A stretch of DNA of 64,000 bases, from NCBI GenBank assembly GCA_903813345.2, contig CAIIXF020000003.1, forward strand, positions 23,761,248 to 23,825,247. The letters are read 5' to 3'. The position numbers were made by a program, and so were the translations under genes. The notes under the pieces were generated by a model. It worked only from the letters and a program-made list of their open reading frames with translations. It searched no databases and was not told the DNA's origin. Within the stretch, counting starts at the first letter, position 1. Every line of letters begins with the position of its first letter. Shown piece after piece: positions 51,547-62,900 of this stretch. Origin of the DNA: Owenia fusiformis. Its lineage: Eukaryota > Annelida > Polychaeta > Sabellida > Oweniidae.

Positions 51547-52729
51547 CTTAGTACTAGCTTTAGTATCAACACTACACTGCATGTAATGTACATGTCGTAT
51601 AAACCATACTAATAGAGTATACATAATCAACATATGTATTCATTATTGCAAAACATAAATCACTATTGTGTTCAAATGTCATTCCAGCCAAGCTTAATAC
51701 AGATTTGTCTTTTTATTTATGGATAATTCACTTTACTCAGCACTGAAATGAAATTATGCCTCGTAGATATATTGTGCAGGGGTTATGTGCAATTCAATAA
51801 GAACTCTTTGTAAATCACTTTCTGATTCAAGTGAATGCCATATCCTCTCATAAGCGCTCTTGGTCCATTAACTTCTGTGTTAACGAGATATACAGTATTT
51901 ACATGTACATAGAAAAAACGATATGACACAAGCTCTTTCTCTAAACATCATTTCTGACTACCTATATTGCAGATGTATTATGATATATACATGTACATAG
52001 AAGAAGTGATCAGACGTGACCTCTTTCACTTAAACATAATTTTTGATTATATTGCAGATGTACAATAAGTACAAGTGCATATTAACAATCACATAAAACT
52101 TCACAATCCTGGAGTACAAAACTTATTACAAGTTCAATATTTTACATGATGTCATAGTAGAGGCCCATAGCCAGCTTTTGTCAAGGAAAAAAACAACTCC
52201 AAAATAGATTACTTATGTACAATGTGGATTCAGAAAATAAAAAAGGTAAATCAACTGAATTGAAAACTAATAGAAATTCATAAACTTAATCAGGAAAAGA
52301 CAAAGTAACAAAAGAGTGACAAAAGTAACATTATAAAAATTAAATATTGCGAGAAATTATGATAAATAAACATTTAAGACTTTGATGTTCTAAACAAATA
52401 CAGTACTGTATAAAAAAACATACACATACAAAGATAGATGGCACTTGTGTATAGCAGGAATCTGTATTTTTAATCAGGTTTAGTTAAACCATAGGCTGGA
52501 TTCTACATCATTTTTACAATTGAAATCCTGATAACAATCAATCAGTTTCAAAGCTAAAATTCAAATATGCTTTGACTGATATATTGAACATCATCTTTGT
52601 TCTTGGTATCATTGAAACAAAAGTCCTTATATTTAAAACCTCTGAGAACATCACCCTTATGTTTGTTTGCTATTTAATGAGGTATCATACCATTGTCCTC
52701 CATAGACTCCACTCAATGAATGAATCCTA

Positions 52730-53010
52730 CAGGGTGTTTCATACATATGCATCCCCCCCCCTCCCATAAACTCACACCAGAAATTCCCCTCTAAATGACT
52801 CCATGGGCATTCAATTCATTTCTATTGAAATCCCATGATGACTTTTCCAGACATACTTTGATATGTTTCATCTTTTTACGGATACCACTGGATTCTGAAA
52901 CTTTACAATCTAATTTAACGTTCCATGAGGAACAAAATGACATATAATATAACAGGGTGGAAATAATACATGTACCAGTTTATGGGGGTTTATACATTTG
53001 AAACACCCTG
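52730..53010. mobile_element. 281-bp CAGGGTG-type MITE, complete
   Basis: The left end CAGGGTGTTTCATACAT and the inverted right end CAGGGTGTTTCAAATGTAT are both bordered by TA (52728-52729 and 53011-53012). In copy 1 the same element starts at 40453 but its right end is missing. Confidence 0.75.
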
Positions 53011-53753
53011 TATATTAGTAATGTCAGATGATATGAATTCTTTATTAGTAATGTCAGGGGTTTCATTAGCAGCAGGCAACAGGCGATTTTCACCAGTTGT
53101 TTTCACAAGATCGCCTGTTGTTTTTAAGGACTGTTCAACTGTTAACTTTATGATTTCCATTAATTTTGCCTGTAATTTTCATTTATTTAAGAGGTCTTTG
53201 TAGGATGACTATTCACAGAATGAATGAATCCAATAGAAGTAATGTCCAGTCCATGTGGGTCAAATGATAGGATACAAATTCAAGAGTATATTTCCATGGA
53301 TCCAGAGTGTATCATGTTCTAAGCAACTTCCATTTTGTAGCATACTGTAAGTGGTAATTCATTCGAGTGGTTAATTTTTCGAATGGTCAAATTTTATCAT
53401 TTTTCTAATTTTCAATTTTCGTATAATATTTCCGACATTTAATTTTCCAAACTTGCAAAAATTAGGCAAGAGGCAAATTAAATGATTAGGCAAAATAACC
53501 ACTTATACAGTAATTAGATTGTGCAACAGGAACAATGTCTATGTATGAAATATGAACAAGTCTACTGATGAGAATATGGTTTATGTACATAAGAGCTTTG
53601 TAATATGAAATATCCACACCCTGTTACTGTGGTATACCCTCCCCATCCTCCTTCTGAGTTTCTAAACCCAGGAATGACCTCCATTGTCACTGGAGCATAT
53701 GGTTCATAATTTCCACTATGATGTTATTCCACTTTCCACACAACTGCACATGT

Positions 53754-53912
53754 TTAAACTGCAAAGAATGTCCGCTCAGAACGCCCAAGTTTTGGTGTAG
53801 AAAATGGAGAAAACCAGGTAATTGAAAATGGGTGTCCAAACACAGCTTTGATGCTCAACCACTTTGACTTGCGTTCCCATGTTGCTTGTTCTTTTTTAAG
53901 TTGTTCTATTCC
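53754..53912 (-). CDS. ZDHHC3/7-type gene, proximal last exon (copy 2)
   Basis: The exon is 52 codons plus stop TAA, acceptor tgactacttttcag, phase 0. Protein GIEQLKKEQ ... GHPFS ... RTFFAV is identical to that of 41569-41727. It is the nearest last exon to the TM4 array (about 5.9 kb), so it is the default partner. The sequence after the stop is also related in both copies. Confidence 0.9.
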   Translation of the reverse strand, partial: GIEQLKKEQATWERKSKWLSIKAVFGHPFSITWFSPFSTPKLGRSERTFFAV

Positions 53913-56900
53913 CTGAAAAGTAGTCAGATGACATATGGTAAAGACATAACAGCAGTATAATATATAACTGCATGGTTTCTTCATACCAACTACATCATAA
54001 GAATGAAAATAATGTTAAGTTATATCTACATCAACAGATTTAAATTGCAAATAGAATTTGAAAACAGTAACTTCAAAATTATGCTGAAAACAATGGATAG
54101 CACGAGTTTTCCCTATGGGAAAATAAAATGGCATTTGTGGTTTTTAACTTTACCTCATTTCAATACCCATCCCCTTTTCAGAAATTGTTAATATAGTGTA
54201 GAGGAGACTTTCGATATGTTTAAATTAATAAAAACAAATCCTACAACTGGTATTTAAAATTAAAAATTACAGTTTTTCATGAAAAATGGCAGCCATTTTA
54301 AATTGAGCAGCAATTTTAAAATTACTTCTTGAGCAGATTCCTATGTCCCTAAAGCATCAGCATATAAAATTTTAATCAAATTCACCATATTAGAATTATT
54401 GAACATTACTTTCTGAATTGAGCAGCCATATTGAAAATGCCTTCTTAAGCAAAGGACAAAGGTCCTACACCCATAAAGTATAAGCCTATAAAATTTAAAT
54501 CAAATCTATCGACTGGTATTTGAGTTATCGCCCTGACACACAATCAAACAGTTGGACAAATTAATGAATTGACAGACAGATAGCTTCTCTATATCCCTAT
54601 GAACTTCATTCGATGTGATATATTTGCTCTTTGCTGTGTTTAATCAAAAATATATAAATATCAATGATATTTCTAAGACCACCAATATCCCTTTACTCCT
54701 TCATATTTTTGCATGAACTTGTAAGTAAATTCTTAAAGAATATATTTCTTATGGAAATGTGTACATAACTGTGTAATATAATTCATATAACAAATTACAG
54801 TAAACAAAAAAATGAACTTCTAATTTTTTAAGTAACCAGGAAGTGTTGTTGAAATACTAAAAGATATAATTATTCTGTTCTTTCATTCAAGGTCATGATG
54901 TCCTTTAACACAGTGAGTCAATATTCAGTTATTCAAGTGGCTTCTGATAACTGTGTGTTTAATATTTAAGCGAGTTCTGAGAACTGTTTAACATAAAGTG
55001 CACATTATTGATTCATAGCTACAAGGGAAGGAGTAACATTCAAGATAAGTTTTAAAAAGAAACAAGACTATTCTAACAACTGATGCAGCAGAATTTGTTT
55101 TTTGTTCACTTTTAAAGACACTAACAGTAGACAATATTTGTTTATACCATATATCTGTGTATAATACACTCCAGAACAGAGGAGTATTAAGACAGTATTA
55201 TTACAACCAGTTTTGTGTCACAAGTCGAGAGATGGCGACCTTTATAGATGACCAAAATAAAGCAGCTCTTACATGTGGAATATGCAAGGACATTCTGACA
55301 GACCCAAGGACATTACCATGTATGCACGTATATTGCCTCAATTGTTTAGAAAGTCTAATGGATAAAAGCAAACTTCAAGAAGGTATATTCAATTGCCCAG
55401 AATGCCGACAGGTATGCACTGTGCCACAAGAAGGGGTGGGGGAGTTCAAGGTGAGCCCTACAATTAAATTTTTGGTCGATGCCTTCAGGGACAGCCAGCA
55501 GACCAAAGCGCCAGAATGTGATCCATGTAGTGAATCACTTGAAAATCATACCCCAGCTAGAATTCGTTGCTTAGACTGCAATAAGAAGTTCTGTACCACG
55601 TGCTGCAAGATTCATGACACATTGTTGAAAGATCACAAACTGCTTGAAATAACGGGAGATGGTGCACAAAATTTGCAAACAGCGGTCAAGTCTATTAAAG
55701 AACGCACTGTCTACTGCCAGAAACATCCCACCAAACCTATAGAACTGTACTGTAAGGTTGATAAGGCAGTGATTTGTCAGTTATGCTATCCCATTAGCCA
55801 CGCTGGTCATGCTTGTGAGGACATTAAAGATATGGCTCCTAAAAACTTGAAACCCATTGGTGCAGTTATAACTCAAGGCAATGAACTCATGCAAATTTAT
55901 AAACAAGCCATTCAAGATACACAAGCCTATAAAAATGAGCTGGAGCTAAGAGCTGAAAACATCAAAGCTGAAATAATCAATGATATGAACACTATGATCC
56001 AAACTGTTCGCAAGAAATACAAGTCCCTCACAGAGAATGTGACGAAGGAAAAGGAATCCAATGTGAAGCAAGTCATGTCCCACCTGGGCCACCTAGAGCT
56101 ACAAAACGCAATCATTGAGAGTCAAGTGAGCAAATTCTGCACCCTGGTAGAGCATGGCCACCCCGTAGAAATAGCTGGGCTTGAGGAGCAAGTAAATAAG
56201 AAGTCTGAGGAATGGTCCAAGAAACCAAATACAACCTTCAATGATAAGATTGAAATAAGATTCACTGAAGGGAAATATGATGATGGGGAAGTTAAGTTTG
56301 GAACACTTGAGGTAAAGAAAAAGCCAAATGCAGAGAGTAACATCCTCACACCATTATGTGATCCTACTGTTACTAGCACGAAGCTGCATCGAAATAGCAT
56401 ACATGATCTTGCTATCACATCAGCAGGTGATTATGTAGCAACAGGGTACATCTCTAGTACTACACGTATATATGATAGCAGCCACAAGCTAAAAAAGAAG
56501 GATTTGAAAAAGAGATTCACTTATGTAACACAAATGAATGATGGTGATCTAGCATTCACTGATGGCGAATCCAACAGAATCAGCATATATGATGAAGATG
56601 GTAGTCACAAACGCGATGTGGTATGTACAAGATTAAAACAACTGGAAGGCATCACCATGAACACAGCAGGTGAACTAATGGTGATTGATACAGGGAGTAA
56701 ACAGGTGTGCCATGTTGATATAACCACTGGGGATATCACTAGTCAACATGGCAAATTTGAATATCCACATTATATCACAAGTAACAGTAAACAAGTCAAC
56801 ATAATAAGTGACCATTTAGGACACTGTATTAAGGGAATAGCAAGGAATGGCAAAGAAGTCTTCACATATGGAACCCGGGGCTCTATTGATGGACAACTCA

Positions 56901-59900
56901 TGCATCCCTTTGGTGTCTGCACAGACAAAGAAGATTACATATTTGTTGCAGACTTCTGCAATAAAAGGGTTGTTCTCCTAACACCTGAAGGTAAATTCCT
57001 TAGAAACGTACTCACAAAGGCAGATGGAGTTACGTATCCACAAGCAGTTGCAGTCAGCCATGATGGAAAACTTCTTGTAGGGGAAGACAGGGGAAAACTA
57101 TTCAGCATCAAGTACAGGGAATAAGGTAAAATAGAGCTTTGATGACACCAAAATAGCATGTAGTTTAAAACACAAGTTTGTATACATACAATGCATGATT
57201 ATCTTTTACCATTGTAAAACCTCATTTTGAGTTATCAACTACAAACTCTTCTCTGCACTTTATACTTTCAAGTAGAAGTGTTTATCTTTCACTATGAACA
57301 CAAGTGGTGTGTTGACAATGTGTATGCTATGTGCTATACTAGCAGTATACTAACAATACAAAGTGATCAAATATAACTCACTACAGAGTAGCGCTCATAA
57401 CTTACTGTTATGAGGGCGTATTTTATATGAAGGGTGACCCTAAAGGTCTCGTATATTTAAAAATAAAATACATGTATATCAGAGATATTATGAAGACTCT
57501 ATGATTAATCCTCATATCATAACATATGAATATTTTATATTGTAGCCCATCTATTCAATGCTGCAGAGGACTGATGTGATGACAACTTACTATATGCTGT
57601 CTACAATGCAATCTGATGAGAAATCTAGGAGTTCAGCCAGCTCATCTCAAACATTTAGCTGATAATTCAGTGTATAGACACAGAGAAAATGGGATATATT
57701 TCTTACTGTGAAATGAAGTGTACTGTTATGACATTTATGTGACCCAGGACTCAAATAGATTGCAGTTCATTAATTTCCTATGAAGTGCTCACCATAAATA
57801 AATAACACCTTTATTTTTTAATCACCATTTCCACACCTTGATGATTTGAGAGTTCATACTTTCCAATAATGTCTAGATACACATCCTTTAAGTTTTGTAT
57901 ATTTTACATTTTGTATACTCTCATTCACTGGTGTATAGCCTCTTGAAAATTCTCTTCTTTTTAACATGGGAAATCCTCACTTCAGAAAATCCAGGTGTCA
58001 TTTATTTATGGTGAGCACTGTAGTGTGTCATTCTTCACACGTGTCCCGATGGTGTTGTGTAAATATTGCTTGTAAATATAGTGTCTTTCTCTTCATTATT
58101 GTTTCTGGGGTTTTGAATATTTTTGAAATCTTTTGAAGCTATGTTGACATGTTATAGTATATGATTTAACTAAAGTCTTCTGAATTTCAAGGAAATATGA
58201 GATCACATTTTTTGTCACTGTGACCTGTGTTTAACCAATCGCAGAATGAGTGACTTGACAGTGAGATAAAATACCTAGTATATAGCTTACATGTAGTTAG
58301 TAGTTAGTTTCGTAAGTTTATAGTTAATGCTGAGTAATTAGTACTACGAATAATGTAACCATGTAATAACAATGCATGAATAAAGAGCCCCATAGGATAA
58401 AGTGTACAATTTCAGAAAGTGATGTCTTGGATTGAGAGTATTTTCTGACCAAGAATACAGGTGAATAGTTTAAATCATTCCATTGTCTCAACAATCAGGC
58501 AATCAACCTACTTTCAGCATTTTCGTCAAAAAGGCAACTATTTAGATTATAATGTTTGATGCAAAACTAAATTCTGCTTGGAAACCTGATTTATTCTTAA
58601 AAGCAAAAGTGAATTTATGCAGGAACTTTAGATAAGGAATTTGAATGACCAAGATGCTTTAAATCATAAATGCCAGCCATTTTGAATTCAGCATTCCTTC
58701 TTGACCTTGAGCAAAGCTCCTATCTCCCTAAGCATCAGCAAATAAAATCTGAACAAAATCCATCAACAGGTATTTGAGTTATGAAAGGTGACATTTTTAT
58801 AAAATGTTGGTCATTTTAAAAACCTCCTCCTTAAGTAGAAGTTGTACGTCAATAGGGCATAAGCCTATAAAATTTGAACCAAATCTGTCAACCTGTATTT
58901 GAGATATCGCCCAAACAAACAAATGGACGGATGGCTTCTCTGTACCCCTACAAAATTTTCTCAGTAACAAAATTTTCTCAGTAGGATAATAATAGTTTCA
59001 GTATAAGATGGATTCATAGAAAAACTGTGGTTTGTTAATAATATAAATGTCAAGCAATCAGGAAAGCAGCATTTGATACAGCCATGAAGAGAGACATCTT
59101 TTAAATGTAATACTCATTAAATTACTGACTTAAAAAGTCTATACTCAAACATTATATATGGATTCTTCAAACAAAATCATGACATATTTTATAGCAAAAA
59201 CAAAGTCAGTATTATGCTTAAAATGAACCCTTGTATTATTTAACAACTAATCTCAAATATAACACATTAACATTTTTTCTGAAAACAGCTCTCTCCAGGT
59301 CACAGTGAGGACTTTGAGACAAATATGTGTCTTTATTAGCAGGTTAATCAGCGACTAAAGTTTCTGCCATAATAATCCGAAATTCCAAAATGCCTTTAGA
59401 GAGTAAGTAATTTTACACATTGTTGCTTGGTTTGTGGGATATTACCCATGTAACCAAGCAATAAAGTGCAAAATGTAGAAACATTTTTTGGATGAAATCA
59501 ATGTGAATATGCCAAACAATAGACCCTCAAACACCAAGAATATGATGAACGCTTAGCTATTTAAGTGAGATAACTTACAGTTTCATCTGTGCATATTGCA
59601 CTTAGCTGTGTGCCACACATGATTGCTGTGGATATGCCAAACAATAGACCCTCAAACACCAAAAATATGATGAACACTTTGCTAGTAAAGTGAGATAACT
59701 TACAGTTTCATCTGTGCATATTGCACTTAGCTGTGTGCCACACATGATTGCTGTGAATATGCCGAACAATAGACCCTCAAACACCAGGAATATGATGAAC
59801 ACTTTGCTAGTAAAGTGAGATAACTTACAGTTTCATCTGTGCATATTGCACTTAGCTGTGTGCCACACATGATTGCTGTGAATATTCCAAACAGTAGACC

Positions 59901-62900
59901 CTCAAACACCAGGAATATGATGAACACCGTAGTAGCTGCTGGGGAATAGTTGCTACACCCTGGAAAATAAAAATGCAAAGGGTGAATGCAATGTGTGGTA
60001 AACACAATGATTTATATGGTAAACACAATGATTAATATGGTAAACACAATGATTAATATGGTAAACACAATGATACATATTGTAAACACAAGGTAATAAT
60101 GTGTCATGATATGGTTAGATTGTAACAATTTGTTATACATGCTGACTACCAAATACTGACCACCAGTCATAAAAAATGGCTGAAGCATAATATGGAGATC
60201 ACTAGAACATGATGATCAAAATGTTATGATAAGCATAATAGTAATAGTAGGGCTATCTCAAATTATAGAGTGAATATGGTAAACAAAATCGCAATATTTG
60301 TACATGATCACAAAATAATATAATATGAACACAATAAACAGAAATGAGTATATAATACAAAATATGATATTGTTAGCAAAGGTTTACTATGGTGAACAAT
60401 TAAAACGGCTTCCTCAATGGAGTCCGATGTCTATTGGCAAAGAGTCACAATTCATTTCCAATGGGTTTACAATCCTTTAATTTCACACAAAGAGTGCATA
60501 TTTGTACAAAGATTATAAGAATAGGGTGAATCATTACATGAAATGTATAAAAACTGCAGAAAATTCAGTGACCTTCTCTTTGTAATCCACTCTTTGAAAA
60601 CTAAAAACTCTTTGAAAACTCATGTGAACAATGTGTTATGATTACCTGAAAATGAGCATGTGACTCCATTAAGGTCATTTTAATATATCATTATGCAGAA
60701 CTACCTTAAGAGAGATGTCTTACCTGACCAATCACTGCCCACACAGGTGATGAAATATTGAACTGATATCGCCATAGCGTGCACTGATATTATAAATATA
60801 TACAGCTGAAAATCAACAAGAAAATATATACTTTATGTTGTATACAGCTGCAAAACAAAAATATGTTTACAATTGTTAGATCTGGATTTTATTTTGTTAA
60901 GCAAAACCACTTACTGAATATGCTACTAATTGCATACTTCCACCATTTAATCCTTTTAATTAATACGACTTGAAATATTTGAACTTTAAAATAAGAAAAA
61001 TAAACACAGATATATGATTAATCACATCCAACCCTTTAAGAGTTTTCACAGAGTGATCCTTAAATTTATACTTTAAATCTGATTTTGATACAACAAACAC
61101 TGTCTGGCTATATTCTATATTGTTATTAGATAATATTGGCATTTTATAAAAGTTTTCACAAGAGTTCTACAAAAGTGACAAAGAATTAAATTAAAACCAG
61201 GTATCTAACATTTTTTAAATAAGCTGGCATTTTTTCTATTTCAGGCTTATTTTCAATCATCCTCCTAAGCAGGTATCCAGACTCCGTACCTCCTTCTTCC
61301 CCCTGCTATAACCAATTTGGAAGCGCCCGATTAAACTGAATCACGCGTCTGATTATGCGCAATGACTTATACATGATTTCTGTTGCAGTGTTGCGGCAGC
61401 CAATCAGATTGCGAGTTCTTAATCGGGGAAATGCTAACTGCTTATCGCAGGGGGTAAAAAGAAAGAATACATTCGGGATTTTGAAGCCCTGTGATCGGAG
61501 GATGATTTTCAATATTTTAAAATTATACTTACAGTAAAAAGAACGAAGTATTTTTGGTTGTTTTCTCCCACACAATTATTAACCCAAGGACAGTGGTGGT
61601 CCATTTTTCTTATACACCTTCTACACACACTGAAAAAAGATTGAAAAATTGTGGAACTGTAAATCCATTATAACATGGAATAAAATATTAAAAGAAGTAG
61701 ATATGGAAAGCATATTGTGATACTGATATTGTATGAAACATGATCTATATGCATATTGATATATCTCTAGAGTAATACAGCTTTCAAGGCTAATAAATGT
61801 TCCAAATTAACTTGTCATTTTCTTGGGCCAACATAATTTCTCAGCAAATAGAATTTCACCCTATGCAGACAGAGCCTGTGGGAAATATTGGGTGCGGAGC
61901 AAATGAGCGGAGGGTGCGGAGCTAACGGTCATTTTTGAATTTAAATTTGGGATATTTCTGAAACTAAGCCGTTTTGGGACTTCAAATATATCAAGATATG
62001 TGTATTTGACACAAAATATAAATACAATTGTTAAAATAGTAGCGCAATTCATTCTATAGCGACGCAGTGTGCCTTAAACCTTTCCCAGATCTATATATTT
62101 TGAAATTATCCTTTTAATACTGAGTCCCCAGCATTCATAAAAAATGGTGTTCAAGGTACACTATCTATACAAATTATTTTTGCATCTTGGAAGCCAGGCA
62201 GTATCTGTGTGATTTTATAAAAATTCGGAAATGTTTTTCAGATATGAGCCCCCTCTAAATATTGGGTGCGGAGGAGCTCCATAAACGTACCTCCGCACCC
62301 AATATTTAGAGGGGGCTCATATCTGAAGAACATTTCCAAATTTTTATAAAATCACACAGATACTGCCTGGCTTTCAAGATGCAAAAATAATTTGCATGGG
62401 TAGTGTATCTTGAACACCATTTTTTATGAATGCTGGGGACGCAGTATTAAAAGGATAGCCTCAAAATATATAGGTCTGGGAAATGTTTAAGGCATAATGC
62501 GTCGCTATAAAATGAATTGCACTACTGTTTTCACAATTTTATTGATATTTGGTGTCAAATACACATATCTTGGTATATTTGAAGTCCCAAAACGGCTTAG
62601 TTTCAGAAATATCCCAATTTCAAATTCAAAAATGACCGTTAGCTCCGCACCCTCCGCTCATTTGCGCCGCACCCAATATTTCCAACAGTCTCTGTCTGCA
62701 TAGGGTGAATTTGTATTACTTTTGTATAGTTCTAGCTAAGCTAAATTCTGGCAACAAAAATTACACTACAAAAAAAGCAACTTCGATAAGTTGGAGGCAA
62801 TTTTTTAGAATATTAAGGTGGAGGGGTTCATCCAACCTGGAACACTTCTTTTTTCAGGCAACTTGAACAGGGATGGGATTTTTTCACAAAATGTTGAAGT

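Larger units (their letters stand above)
49185..58685. repeat. Segmental duplication, copy 2
   Basis: This unit is the direct counterpart of copy 1. For 49483-52010 the offset to copy 1 is a constant 12538 with one substitution seen (51730 against 39192). Outside this the copies differ by frequent substitutions and indels. Specific features are loss of about 170 bp corresponding to 39660-39840, a replaced stretch near 54070-54240, and a MITE at 57783-58020. It lies immediately downstream (minus sense) of the TM4 exon array of the ZDHHC gene. Confidence 0.92.

Noticed and set aside
36165-58685. The two units as mis-assembled alleles
   Set aside because: The TRIM copies differ at about 12% of residues and carry different insertions, which is too much for ordinary alleles; however, the 2.5-kb identical tract keeps a partial assembly error possible.
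61861-62703. Similar ~63-residue frames in both arms of the palindrome as duplicated small genes
   Set aside because: Arm similarity alone creates both; the differences between them are mostly amino-acid changing, so there is no sign of protein constraint.
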